In this document: positions 1 to 7,837 of the stretch, piece by piece | Position numbering within the stretch: the first letter of the stretch is position 1 | How the letters are laid out: the number at the start of each line of letters is the position of its first letter | Assembly: GCF_006542355.1 (NCBI RefSeq) | Contig: NZ_CP038141.1 | Coordinates: forward strand, 839,001 to 903,000 | Source of the DNA: Swingsia samuiensis | Lineage (GTDB): Bacteria; Pseudomonadota; Alphaproteobacteria; Acetobacterales; Acetobacteraceae | Direction: 5' to 3' | Length of the DNA: 64,000 bases | Notes under the pieces: model-generated | Seen by the model: the letters and a program-made list of their open reading frames with translations, nothing else | What the model was told of the DNA's origin: nothing | Database searches by the model: none | Program-made: the position numbers and the translations under genes

Positions 1-1131
1 CACTTTTCCCATCTCGTATAAAGCAGAAACAGGTTCAGCCCGAGCGACCTTCCCTCGCGCCGCTGTCACCAAGCTAAGAGGCGCATAATCACGCACACTA
101 CGGATCGTATTTTCTACAAGAGCTCCGCCAAAATTACGCTCTGCAATAATACGCTCTGCCTTCCACTCATCCAAAGCACGAAGCGCACGCGCAGCCCATC
201 TCGCTGGGCTCTCTCTTAAAGAACAATCCTCAAGAACATACCCCACTCCATCTTGATCAATTCCACAAACAATAATCCCAATTTCATCTGAACGAGTATC
301 CTCTGGCCCAGACGCACCAGAAGGATCCACAGAGACAATTATCCGCACCATTGATGCCGCAATATGCTCCCGGTTTAACTCATTTACACTCTCTCCACGT
401 TTGAAATTCTCCACTCGCCATAGAGCACCCTCTACAACACTCTGATATTCACCGTATAAAAAACGGCGTTTTTCACGCTCTGGCAAAATATCCAAAGCAT
501 TCAAATAATCTTCACTTAAATTATCTTTATTCGAATGCGGATTTAAAATCATTGTCGCATAAAGGCTTTTATCGAGAACCGGCGCACCGGATTTCGGCTC
601 AATACTTGTTTCAAAAAGAGAATATAACCAATGCCGCGTATCAGGTGGATTTGCATCAATATATTCTTTTACCACCAAAGAATTACGTTCTGCCAAACGC
701 GTTAACAACATATTGCGTGCTGAATAACTAATCTGGCTCGCCTCGTTTAAATAAACAGTCGAAAATTCCAAACCCAAAATTTTTTCTGTGCGATAATCGT
801 CGTCTAAACCACCAAATAAAATACTCGATCCGTTGGAAAAAATAACGCTATTATTCTGAAGATTAATTTTCCACTCGACTTGCGGAAAACACAACCGCAT
901 CACAGTCGGAAATGTATCACGCATAACCGTCGCTCTTAAAGCCGTTAATCGATGTCGAAAAATACCATGCTTACTTCCCGCTTCTTTTAATGCTCTAATC
1001 ACAATCGCTCTAACCAATAGGAACGTCTTCCCAGAGCGTGACCCACCCCGTAAAAAAATATGCCGTGCAGACCCTGCTAATAATTTATTGGCTCTAATTT
1101 GTGCTTCATTCAGTTTAAAGGGCACTATCAT
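1..1131 (-). CDS. Phage terminase large subunit (3' end outside window)
   Basis: The reading frame stays open for 377 codons from an ATG at 1131 to the left edge, so the C-terminus is missing. It encodes the ATPase-nuclease motor that packages phage DNA into the prohead. Near residues 27-34 there is a Walker A loop (GGSRSGKT), and near residue 110 a Walker B-like strand (STVYLNEAS) with the acidic residue expected of terminases. The later DPSG motif fits the first acidic residue of the RNase H-like nuclease domain. The gene overlaps the small-subunit gene by 17 bases (1115-1131), typical of terminase pairs. Family assignment rests on these motifs and on the partner gene; the phage type cannot be told. 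Confidence 0.88.
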   Translation of the reverse strand, partial: MIVPFKLNEAQIRANKLLAGSARHIFLRGGSRSGKTFLLVRAIVIRALKEAGSKHGIFRHRLTALRATVMRDTFPTVMRLCFPQVEWKINLQNNSVIFSNGSSILFGGLDDDYRTEKILGLEFSTVYLNEASQISYSARNMLLTRLAERNSLVVKEYIDANPPDTRHWLYSLFETSIEPKSGAPVLDKSLYATMILNPHSNKDNLSEDYLNALDILPEREKRRFLYGEYQSVVEGALWRVENFKRGESVNELNREHIAASMVRIIVSVDPSGASGPEDTRSDEIGIIVCGIDQDGVGYVLEDCSLRESPARWAARALRALDEWKAERIIAERNFGGALVENTIRSVRDYAPLSLVTAARGKVARAEPVSALYEMGKV

Positions 1132-1555
1132 CCTGTGTAATATTAATTAAAATCGGAGTTTTATGAGCACTCATATAGTCACTTTTAAACCGTGCCGGAC
1201 GGTGAGCTTTAAGTAAAAACGTCATTAATCCATCACTATATTTCTTCTTTTGCACGGGTAATCCCGTTTGGGGATCACGCACTAACTTTCCTCCATAAAT
1301 AATGGGCTCATCATATCCTTCTACAGCACGACGCCGCGCCTCTGCCTCCAGAACATCTGTGGCAACCTCCAGTGCATCATCCCAATCTTCCGCAAATGCT
1401 TTATCAACCTCACGCCAATGATAAAGGGTGCTTCGTTGAACACCTGATTTTCTCCCTGATTCAGAAACGTTTCCAGACCGAGACAAAAGATCTAAAAATT
1501 TCTTTTTCCTGTTAACCCGTCGCCCAGGCAAATAGCGTTTTACTGTTTTTTCCAT
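1115..1555 (-). CDS. Terminase small subunit-like DNA-binding protein
   Basis: This 146-residue protein has a basic N-terminus followed by a helix-turn-helix-like stretch at about residues 22-50 (LLSRSGNVSESGRKSGVQRS). Phage small terminases use such a fold to recognise packaging sites. The overlap with the large-subunit gene and the shared strand support this role. The C-terminal part (residues 85-146) contains a segment like that of other small terminases and phage packaging adaptors, where a YSDGLMTFLLKAHRP-type helix is followed by a short tail. Size agrees with small terminases of about 140-180 residues. An unrelated phage HTH protein is the alternative, but the position makes that less likely. 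Confidence 0.75.
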   Translation of the reverse strand: MEKTVKRYLPGRRVNRKKKFLDLLSRSGNVSESGRKSGVQRSTLYHWREVDKAFAEDWDDALEVATDVLEAEARRRAVEGYDEPIIYGGKLVRDPQTGLPVQKKKYSDGLMTFLLKAHRPARFKSDYMSAHKTPILINITQDDSAL

Positions 1556-1585
1556 CTGATATTACTCTTTAAAACGTTCAAATTT

Positions 1586-1984
1586 TTAAGCATGAAAAAC
1601 AAATTCTTTTGTTTTCTTAACAATATGACACGGAAATCTCTTTTTCCCTTTCCGTGTATTCAGCATTTCTTGCTCACGCACTTGATGTTCCCGCAAGGCG
1701 ATTGCTTTAATTGTTTTGACAATTTTTAAATCGATATGACCCACATATTCTAAATCTTTAATCCGGCGCCGCAGAGGTATCGCACGGCATTTAATGTCTA
1801 AACGCGCCAACCCTGAATAAACCAAATCATACCATTCAAACTGATAATCTGCTCTATGCTCAGCTTCCACAGCATACACAATAGGGCAAACAAGCGCTTC
1901 TCCATAATCATCAACATGTAAAACGATTGCATTTTGCCAACGCGAAAAGACAATATCGCCAACTGAAATTTTATTATTATCCAT
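1586..1984 (-). CDS. Prophage protein with PemK/MazF-like features
   Basis: The frame opens with TTG at 1993, but the ATG at 1984 is the more likely start and gives 132 residues; no strong ribosome binding site is seen for either. The N-terminal half reads VGDIVFSRWQNAIVLHV and later CPIVYAV, resembling the opening strands of PemK/MazF-type toxins (GDIV, then P-A-L-V-L, then a CPITS-like strand). The middle part (CRAIPLRRRIKDLEYVGHID) resembles the conserved arginine-rich and IGxLD segment of that fold. No antitoxin gene lies beside it, so it may be a phage protein that only shares the fold. The C-terminal 40 residues are basic. Function is unproven. Confidence 0.45.
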   Translation of the reverse strand: MDNNKISVGDIVFSRWQNAIVLHVDDYGEALVCPIVYAVEAEHRADYQFEWYDLVYSGLARLDIKCRAIPLRRRIKDLEYVGHIDLKIVKTIKAIALREHQVREQEMLNTRKGKKRFPCHIVKKTKEFVFHA

Positions 1985-1998
1985 AAAACCCAATAAAC

Positions 1999-2032
1999 AA
2001 AAAAACCCCCAACCGTTAGTTGAGGGTTTTTA
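1999..2032 (-). terminator. Rho-independent terminator
   Basis: A 10-bp stem with one mismatch (AACCCTCAAC paired with GTTGGGGGTT, leftward reading) encloses a five-base loop and is followed by a run of seven T on the minus strand. It lies downstream of the 2101-2595 gene and separates it from the PemK-like gene. Confidence 0.8.
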
Positions 2033-2100
2033 CAAATTTATCAATGTATTACTTATATACACAATGCGAATTCATATTTCAATACAATTTTTATTATAAA

Positions 2101-2595
2101 TTACTTTTTTGTTTGTTTTTTATAAAAAGATGCCAACTGCTCCAAAATAAGAGCACTCTGAGCTGACACCTTCATTCTTCCCCTCCCGGCTGATATCGCA
2201 GGATATAAATAACGAGCCATAGCAGAGAAAGACATTTCACGTGCCAACATCATTTCCAAACGAACGTGCGTACATAACCCAAACTGCTCACGAATATCCG
2301 AAATCCTCACTGAGCTTTTTCCACGCCCTAACATCCATGTGTGAATATCTCCTTTTTCCTTAAAACGCCCGTCTGATGGCCTCTGCTCTACAATGCCCGC
2401 AGTAGCGAATAAATACTCACGATACCAACGATCTGCCGCATTGACCTCATCATCCCCTATATCACCTGAGTCATACATAGATTGAACCGTATTAACGATA
2501 CGAATAACGCCATTTACTGTTTTAAAATCACTATGTTGATATCTCTCAGGCGTCGGATAAATAGCACCTTCAACCATAATTTCTTGTACCATCAT
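2101..2595 (-). CDS. Hypothetical prophage protein, possible regulator
   Basis: I do not recognise a family for this 164-residue protein. The C-terminal half is rich in helix-forming residues and includes a basic stretch (YLYPAISAGRGRMKVSAQ) after a helix with repeated methionines (LEMMLAREMSFSAMARY), a pattern that could form a DNA-binding helix pair. A good ribosome binding site (GAAGAGGTG) precedes the ATG at 2595. The gene starts one base after the stop of the 2597-2911 gene, so the two are probably co-transcribed and coupled. Its place between an early repressor promoter and the terminase genes would suit a late-gene regulator, but this is only position-based inference. Confidence 0.6.
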   Translation of the reverse strand: MMVQEIMVEGAIYPTPERYQHSDFKTVNGVIRIVNTVQSMYDSGDIGDDEVNAADRWYREYLFATAGIVEQRPSDGRFKEKGDIHTWMLGRGKSSVRISDIREQFGLCTHVRLEMMLAREMSFSAMARYLYPAISAGRGRMKVSAQSALILEQLASFYKKQTKK

Positions 2596-2596
2596 T

Positions 2597-2911
2597 TTAA
2601 TTCACCTCTTCCCACGGCTCACGCTTCCCCATAGAGGACATCGTAGGGAATGTAGGTATACGATCGCCCCCCCATAAAGCATTCCAACTAATTGGATGCC
2701 CCGCACGCAATGGTTCCATTAATTCACGCTCACCAGCATGCAATTTATCTTTTGTATCAACAGCAACCATACGCTTTGGTGGTTTAGAACGCACAGCGCT
2801 TGGCCGCTTTCGTTCATATCGTTCAGGCTTCCATCCATCGGATGCCAACATCGCTGCAATTGCATTCGCAGAAACACGTTGTATTCTCTGAATATTTTGT
2901 GACTGCCGCAT
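2597..2911 (-). CDS. Small basic prophage protein
   Basis: A 104-residue, strongly basic protein of no family I can name. The N-terminus (residues 1-30) is helical and glutamine-rich, residues 30-50 are rich in lysine, arginine and proline, and the C-terminus has several tryptophans. It is the first gene of the leftward prophage operon and lies 105 bases from the divergent repressor start. An AAGG ribosome binding site lies about 8 bases before the ATG at 2911. The two palindromes at 2944 and 2989 lie directly upstream, so its promoter is probably repressed by the XRE protein. Confidence 0.6.
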   Translation of the reverse strand: MRQSQNIQRIQRVSANAIAAMLASDGWKPERYERKRPSAVRSKPPKRMVAVDTKDKLHAGERELMEPLRAGHPISWNALWGGDRIPTFPTMSSMGKREPWEEVN

Positions 2912-2943
2912 AACTCAAACCTTAATCTCATATTAATTTAATT

Positions 2944-2956
2944 TGGCAAAATGCCA
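2944..2956. promoter_or_regulatory. Candidate XRE repressor operator 1
   Basis: TGGCAAAATGCCA is a perfect 13-bp palindrome (TGGCA-N3-TGCCA) in the divergent promoter region between the leftward prophage operon and the repressor gene. Three similar sites lie nearby. Binding is inferred, not shown. Confidence 0.6.
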
Positions 2957-2988
2957 TGAACTCTTTGAAAAAAAACTTCTTCTAGATT

Positions 2989-3001
2989 TGGCAAAGCGCC
3001 A
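2989..3001. promoter_or_regulatory. Candidate XRE repressor operator 2
   Basis: TGGCAAAGCGCCA matches the same pattern with one changed pair. Its centre is 45 bp from operator 1, and it ends 15 bases before the repressor start codon, a position suited to autoregulation. Confidence 0.55.
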
Positions 3002-3016
3002 TTGCTAAAAGACCCT

Positions 3017-3409
3017 ATGGCCAAATATAAGCGCTCGACCTCATTACACGTCCTCCAACGAGCAATCGGAACTCGTATCGCTTGGGCAAGGGAACTCGTC
3101 ATTCCCAACCAAAGTGAATGCGCCCGCCTCCTTGGAGTTGATGCCTCCACTCTCAATAAAATAGAGCGTGGAGACCGTGCTCCCAGCATTTTCTTGATTA
3201 CGGCTCTGTCGAACCGACTCCGTGTTTCAACAGACTTCCTCCTAAAAGGCGTCCTAAATGGTCGTACTGATGAGGAGCTTGCCCTGAGACTAGCCGCTCT
3301 GCACCCAGAGTTGGTGCTCCAGCGGCAAGACATGGTTCAAGACAAGGACAGAAGCACGTTTTCTGACATACCTGATTTGCCCATGAAACCTGATGAGAAG
3401 TGTCACTAG
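3017..3409 (+). CDS. XRE-family (Cro/CI-like) transcriptional repressor
   Basis: The protein has 130 residues from the ATG at 3017; an upstream TTG at 3002 is in frame but would overlap the edge of operator 2 and is less likely. Residues of about 12-70 form a classic HTH_XRE domain: a GTRIAWAREL helix, the recognition pair NQSECARLLGVDASTLNKIERG, then APSIFLITALSNRLRVSTDFLL. The C-terminal 50 residues are polar and lack a LexA-like Ser-Lys peptidase, so RecA-driven self-cleavage is not expected. It is transcribed away from the terminase operon, as phage repressors usually are, and is flanked by two pairs of matching palindromes. It probably represses the leftward operon and itself. Confidence 0.85.
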   Translation: MAKYKRSTSLHVLQRAIGTRIAWARELVIPNQSECARLLGVDASTLNKIERGDRAPSIFLITALSNRLRVSTDFLLKGVLNGRTDEELALRLAALHPELVLQRQDMVQDKDRSTFSDIPDLPMKPDEKCH

Positions 3410-3452
3410 TTTCCTTCTCAACAACGTTCGCACACATTTAACCTTCTCCTCC

Positions 3453-3491
3453 CTCCATCTTCGCTACAGGATACACCGAAGATGGAGTTTT
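3453..3491 (+). terminator. Rho-independent terminator of the XRE gene
   Basis: A perfect 11-bp stem (CTCCATCTTCG at 3453-3463 and its complement at 3477-3487) with a 13-base loop is followed by TTTT. It lies 44 bases after the repressor stop codon. Confidence 0.85.
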
Positions 3492-3594
3492 CACGCAGGA
3501 AACAAGTTCAAACTGCAGCGAAACGTAATTCATAAATCAATCCTTTTGCTGCCTCGAAAATCACCCTGTGTGTTTTCGATTAACAATAAATTAA

Positions 3595-3607
3595 TGGCAT
3601 TATGCCA
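3595..3607. promoter_or_regulatory. Candidate XRE operator 3
   Basis: TGGCATTATGCCA, a perfect copy of the TGGCA-N3-TGCCA palindrome, lies downstream of the repressor gene and away from any gene start I can support. Confidence 0.5.
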
Positions 3608-3627
3608 CAACGTCAAGGATGATTTTT

Positions 3628-3640
3628 AGGCAAATTGCCA
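3628..3640. promoter_or_regulatory. Candidate XRE operator 4
   Basis: AGGCAAATTGCCA keeps the inner GGCA-N3-TGCC palindrome. Its centre is 33 bp, about three helical turns, from operator 3. The flanks (3641-3775) are very AT-rich and hold no gene I can see. Confidence 0.45.
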
Positions 3641-3775
3641 ATAGTTTATTTTATAATTTATAAATTTTATTTTATACGTAAATCTGCATACTCAAATTAA
3701 AAATAGAGTATGTTTTTGATAAAAATCAAAATAACAAAATATTGGCTGAATTACTTATTTTTTGCGCCCTTAAAT

Positions 3776-3801
3776 TTAAAAAGGCGGCCTAAAGCCGCCC
3801 C
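3776..3801 (-). terminator. Rho-independent terminator of dnaB
   Basis: The stem GGCGGC/GCCGCC with a five-base loop is followed on the minus strand by TTTTTAAATTT. It lies directly after the dnaB stop codon. Confidence 0.85.
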
Positions 3802-3806
3802 ATAAT

Positions 3807-5321
3807 TTAATCATGAATAATATCTAAATCACCAAAACGTGTAAATTCACCTTCAAAATACAACTGCACTGTTCCAGTAGGACCATGCCTTTGCTTCTCT
3901 AAAATAAGTTCTGCTTTGTTATGCACAAGAGCCATCTTCCGTTGCCACTCCTCCGTTGCCAGCTGAAATTTTTCATTACTATCGTATGCACTATCCTTCG
4001 GCATACGCTGCTGAAGATAATATTCATCTCGATAAACAAACATAACCGCATCCGCATCCTGCTCAATCGAACCCGATTCACGCAAATCAGAAAGCATTGG
4101 CCGCTTATCCTCTCGTGATTCTACCTGACGAGAAAGCTGCGATAGAGCAATCACAGGAACCGAAAGTTCTTTTGCAATCGCTTTCAACCCTTGTGTAATC
4201 ATCGAAATCTCTAGAACACGACTATCTGGCTTCGTACCAATCGCAGGGCGCATAAGTTGTAAATAATCCACCACAACCAAACTTAACCCTTGCGTTCGTG
4301 CTAAACGCCGGCAACGTGTCCGCATCGCAGAAAGCGAAATAGCTGGTGTATCATCAATATAAAGCGGTAGTCGTTGCAATTCACGTGACGCACGAACAAA
4401 CTTGTCAAACTCCTTTTGCCCAATGTCTCCTCTTCTAATTTTCTCGCCCGAAACTTCAGCTTCACTCGACAAAATACGCGTTGCTAATTGCTCGGAAGAC
4501 ATTTCCAAAGAAAATACGGCCACAGAACCACGAAGTTTTTCATTACGATCTTCAGCATCACGCAAAAGAGCCTTTGCAGCCGAAAACGCAATTTTTGTCG
4601 CAAGAGCTGTCTTTCCCATTGCAGGACGGCCTGCGAGAATAATTAAATCAGACGGATGCAATCCACCCGTCCGTTTATCCAAATCTCGCAAGCCCGACGT
4701 CAGCCCAACCACATCTCCTGTGCGATGAAATGCTTTTTCAGCAACAGAGATTGCACCTGCTAACGCTTTACCAAAAGAAACAAAGCCACCTTCCTGACCT
4801 CGCTCTGTTGCCAATTTAAACAGCGCTTCTTCTGACGCCACAATTTGGTCGTTCCCATCAAGATCTGGGCGACCACCATAGGCGTTATTAACGACTGTCT
4901 CACCAATATCAATCAGCTGCCGTCGAACCCAGTTATCGTGAATAACGCGTCCATAATCACCCGCATTCACAATCCCGACCATAGCCGTTAACAGCTTTGC
5001 CAAGTATGAAGGGCCGCCAGCTGCATCCAAAATGCCTGAGTGCTCAAACTCAGCGCGCATCGTAACAGGATCCGCTAATTGCCCGCGTTCAATACGCCGA
5101 GAAATTGCTTCATATACCCGGCCATTGATTTTTTCAGCAAAATGCTCAGGCTCCAAAAAATCTGAAACCCGCTCATATGCTTTATTATTCGTTAAAATAG
5201 CACCTAAAAGCGCCTGCTCCGCCGCAATATTCGCTGGAGGAGACCGACGCAAAAGCGCACTTAAAGACCCATCATCTGCCTCTTGGTCAGACACGGGAAA
5301 AGACGATTCGGAAATACTCAC
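3807..5321 (-). CDS. dnaB: Replicative DNA helicase DnaB
   Basis: DnaB is the hexameric 5'-3' helicase that unwinds DNA at the replication fork. The 504 residues show the N-terminal helical domain (about 30-135, opening AAEQALLGAIL), a linker, and the RecA-like ATPase domain from about residue 205. This carries the Walker A loop GRPAMGKTA, the H1a-type FSLEMSSEQLATR segment, the Walker B strand LVVVDYLQLM and the sensor SQLSRQVE-RxDKRP. The arginine finger region LRESGSIEQDAD is intact. Length is normal for the family. It stands beside a prophage but looks like the chromosomal copy: it is full length and followed by folC-accD. folC ends 54 bases upstream, so the three genes may be co-transcribed. 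Confidence 0.97.
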   Translation of the reverse strand: MSISESSFPVSDQEADDGSLSALLRRSPPANIAAEQALLGAILTNNKAYERVSDFLEPEHFAEKINGRVYEAISRRIERGQLADPVTMRAEFEHSGILDAAGGPSYLAKLLTAMVGIVNAGDYGRVIHDNWVRRQLIDIGETVVNNAYGGRPDLDGNDQIVASEEALFKLATERGQEGGFVSFGKALAGAISVAEKAFHRTGDVVGLTSGLRDLDKRTGGLHPSDLIILAGRPAMGKTALATKIAFSAAKALLRDAEDRNEKLRGSVAVFSLEMSSEQLATRILSSEAEVSGEKIRRGDIGQKEFDKFVRASRELQRLPLYIDDTPAISLSAMRTRCRRLARTQGLSLVVVDYLQLMRPAIGTKPDSRVLEISMITQGLKAIAKELSVPVIALSQLSRQVESREDKRPMLSDLRESGSIEQDADAVMFVYRDEYYLQQRMPKDSAYDSNEKFQLATEEWQRKMALVHNKAELILEKQRHGPTGTVQLYFEGEFTRFGDLDIIHD

Positions 5322-5375
5322 ACCCGTCTTTTACCACTGGTGCGTTTAAGAATCAGCACATTCAACGAGGAGTTT

Positions 5376-6674
5376 TTAAACGGGAACCCATCCATCTTGC
5401 GCCAAAGCAACACCGGCCAAATATAAACTACCACAGATTAACACGCGCGCAGCACTCTCTTTTTTCTTTTCCAAGCGAAAAAGAGCTTCCCGTATGGTTG
5501 GGCCTGCAATGGCTTTATCCCCTGAAGCGTCGATCATATCTTCAATAGAAGCCGCCATATGTTGCTCCGGCTCTGCGACTACCTGCACACTCTCCGCGCG
5601 TTCAAGCAAAGGCTCTAAAAAGCCCCGTATATCCTTACTTTGTTTTACCCCAGCAATCACATATGTTGGCTTGTCATCCCACTGATCCAACACACGCCCA
5701 AGCATTTCTCCTGCATTCGGATTATGCCCACCATCCAGATACAATTCCCAACCCGAAGGAAGTATCTCTGCCAGATGTCCATTCAAACGCTGTAAACGCG
5801 CCGGCCACACAGTTTGTGCAATTCCAGCATATGCCTGATCAGGCAATTTCAACCCAGACATTCTTAATGCAGCAATTGCTACACCGGAATTCGATGCCTG
5901 ATGCTCCCCCTCTAAACGAGGCAGAGGAAGAACTAGTGCCCCTTTAGAATCTTTATAATGAAGTTCTTCACCTTCTCTATAAACCTGAAAAGCATCCCCT
6001 AATGCATATACCGGGGCATCCAACTCTTTAGCGCGGGCACGAATAACCTCCAACGCTTCAGGCTGCTGCTGCCCTATAATGACAGGAACGTGACTCTTGA
6101 TGATGCCTGCTTTTTCACCAGCTATTGCAGCAACACTATCCCCTAAAAAAGCCTGATGATCCAAGCTTACCGGTGTAATAACGCACGCTACAGGCTTGGA
6201 AATAACGTTTGTGGCATCAAAACGTCCTCCTAAGCCCACTTCCAAAATCACCACATCGGCTGGAACACGTGAAAACAATAAAAAACCAGCGGCCGTCAGC
6301 ACCTCAAACACTGTAATTGGAGCACCGGCATTCACACGTTCAATTTCTTCAAACGTCTCGACCAATACATCTTCCGTTACCAACGTTCCCGCCAAACGGA
6401 ACCGCTCTGTAACACTCACAAGATGCGGACTAGTCATCACATGAGCACGCAAACCTGCCGCCTCAACAATGGCTCTCAGGTTGGCACATGTGCTCCCCTT
6501 ACCATTCGTGCCCGCAACATGAATAACGGGCGGCAGTTTATGGTGTGGATTCCCCAGTTTCTCCAAAAGCTGCTCAAGACGCCCCAAAGAAAGATCGATC
6601 AGCTTTGGAAAAAGCTCCTGCAATCTTTCTAGAACAACACCAGGGCGACCCCGATACTCACTTTTAAGCTGCAC
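5376..6674 (-). CDS. folC: Dihydrofolate/folylpolyglutamate synthase FolC
   Basis: FolC adds L-glutamate to dihydropteroate and extends the polyglutamate tail of folates, using ATP in the cytosol. The 432-residue protein has the Mur-ligase-type P-loop GTNGKGST near residue 56, the ligase signature region VEVGLGGRFDATN near residue 150, a conserved SLDHQAFLG segment, and the C-terminal domain with YLDGGHNPNAGE. The start is a GTG at 6674, 24 bases after the accD stop, so accD-folC form one leftward unit. An AAGAGAG sequence upstream serves as ribosome binding site. Pairing of accD with folC is common in Proteobacteria. Confidence 0.95.
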   Translation of the reverse strand: MQLKSEYRGRPGVVLERLQELFPKLIDLSLGRLEQLLEKLGNPHHKLPPVIHVAGTNGKGSTCANLRAIVEAAGLRAHVMTSPHLVSVTERFRLAGTLVTEDVLVETFEEIERVNAGAPITVFEVLTAAGFLLFSRVPADVVILEVGLGGRFDATNVISKPVACVITPVSLDHQAFLGDSVAAIAGEKAGIIKSHVPVIIGQQQPEALEVIRARAKELDAPVYALGDAFQVYREGEELHYKDSKGALVLPLPRLEGEHQASNSGVAIAALRMSGLKLPDQAYAGIAQTVWPARLQRLNGHLAEILPSGWELYLDGGHNPNAGEMLGRVLDQWDDKPTYVIAGVKQSKDIRGFLEPLLERAESVQVVAEPEQHMAASIEDMIDASGDKAIAGPTIREALFRLEKKKESAARVLICGSLYLAGVALAQDGWVPV

Positions 6675-6698
6675 CCGTGTATTCTCTCTTTTTTATCG

Positions 6699-7580
6699 TT
6701 ATTCAGCAGCTATTGATTCACCATCGGCTTCACGCTTCTGGCAGGTTAGTAGCCCAATTAAACGCCCCAACAACTCAGAAAGCTCTGAACGTTTCGCAAC
6801 AATATCTACCATTCCGTGCTTTTTTAAATACTCAGAGCGCTGAAAGCCTTCGGGGAGTTTTTCTCTTACGGTATCCTGAATGACACGCGGGCCTGCAAAC
6901 GCAATCAGTGCATTAGGCTCAGCAATATGGACATCCCCTAACATAGCAAAAGAAGCTGATACGCCCCCCGTTGTCGGGTTTGTAAACACAACAATATACG
7001 GCAAGCCAGCTTCGGCTAGCATTTGCACACCAATCGTTGTGCGGGGCATCTGCATTAAGCTAATTGCCCCTTCCTGCATACGCGCCCCACCGGATGCCGT
7101 ATAAATAACCAAAGGCGCCTTCTGAAGAACGGCCAAGCGACACGCCGCAACAAAAGCTTCTCCTAAAGCCGCTCCCATCGTTCCCAAAAGAAACTCCGGC
7201 GCCATAACAGCCACTACGGCCTTCTGCCCTTCGATCAAACCATGCGCAACAACCAAAGCTTCATCTAGGTGAGATTTATTACGCGCATCTTTTAAACGTT
7301 CTGTATAGCGCTTCGAATCCTTAAAGTTTAAAGGATCTACAGGCATTTTAGGAAGTTCAATGGTCGTGTACTCACCATGATCAAACGTCCATTCCAAACG
7401 CTCTTTCGCTGTTGCACGCATATGGTGCCCGCAATGAGGACAAACTTTCTTGGCACGCTCCAGCTCTTTAACCAGAATCATCTGGCTACAAGAATCACAA
7501 TTCGTCCAAAGGTTTTCTGGAACATCCCGCTGCAAAAATCCACGTAGCTTGGGGCGTACATAATCCGTCAACCAACTCAT
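6699..7580 (-). CDS. accD: Acetyl-CoA carboxylase carboxyltransferase subunit beta AccD
   Basis: AccD and AccA form the carboxyltransferase of acetyl-CoA carboxylase, which moves CO2 from biotin to acetyl-CoA to give malonyl-CoA for fatty acid synthesis. I place the start at the ATG at 7580 (MSWLTDYVRPK, the usual AccD N-terminus), 293 residues; a GGAGAG lies upstream. The frame stays open further upstream, to 7634, but that extension does not look like AccD. A four-cysteine zinc ribbon (CDSC and CPHC) sits near residues 28-50. The crotonase-like core follows, with GGARMQEG and TTGGVSASFAMLGD. The C-terminus (EREADGES-like tail) is short. It heads the accD-folC unit. Confidence 0.96.
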   Translation of the reverse strand: MSWLTDYVRPKLRGFLQRDVPENLWTNCDSCSQMILVKELERAKKVCPHCGHHMRATAKERLEWTFDHGEYTTIELPKMPVDPLNFKDSKRYTERLKDARNKSHLDEALVVAHGLIEGQKAVVAVMAPEFLLGTMGAALGEAFVAACRLAVLQKAPLVIYTASGGARMQEGAISLMQMPRTTIGVQMLAEAGLPYIVVFTNPTTGGVSASFAMLGDVHIAEPNALIAFAGPRVIQDTVREKLPEGFQRSEYLKKHGMVDIVAKRSELSELLGRLIGLLTCQKREADGESIAAE

Positions 7581-7761
7581 ATCGTTTCGATACTCTCCAG
7601 AAAAACCCTCTAGGACGAAGGTAAAATATCCCAAAAGCCTAACAGGTAGGCATTATATTAATCCTATTTTAGCACTGCCTGAAATTTATACCAGCCTTGT
7701 CTCTTTACGAAAGCAGGATAAGAGCCCCTTCACCTCATCCAAAATAATTATCTACTTTTTG

Positions 7762-7775
7762 AAAATGATCATTTT
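7762..7775. promoter_or_regulatory. 14-bp palindrome upstream of the HdeD-like gene
   Basis: AAAATGATCATTTT is a perfect palindrome 62 bases before the ATG at 7838, in an AT-rich promoter region. It could be a regulator site (its ATGATCAT centre recalls Fur-type half sites) but nothing else supports a specific regulator. Confidence 0.3.
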
Positions 7776-7837
7776 TATTTTTGCATCTCATAATAATATG
7801 AAGCGTCAAACAACCACTTGGTCAAAAAAGAGGTTTT

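Larger units (their letters stand above)
1..3640. mobile_element. Right end of a prophage or prophage remnant
   Basis: Terminase large and small subunits, three small genes of unknown role and a divergent XRE repressor form one block that stops just before the housekeeping gene dnaB. No integrase, capsid or lysis gene is visible, but the block runs off the left edge of the window. Four copies of a 13-bp palindrome (core TGGCA-N3-TGCCA) flank the repressor gene and do not occur around the neighbouring housekeeping genes I read. The right boundary is inferred to lie between the last palindrome (3640) and the dnaB terminator (3776). No attachment-site duplication can be recognised because the other end is not in the window. 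Confidence 0.72.

Noticed and set aside
3393-3629. 78-codon frame after the XRE repressor
   Set aside because: It overlaps the repressor end, runs through the terminator hairpin and two operator-like palindromes, lacks a ribosome binding site and looks unlike a protein.
3807-5321. dnaB as a prophage gene
   Set aside because: It is full length, followed by its own terminator and in line with folC-accD; the prophage signals end before it.
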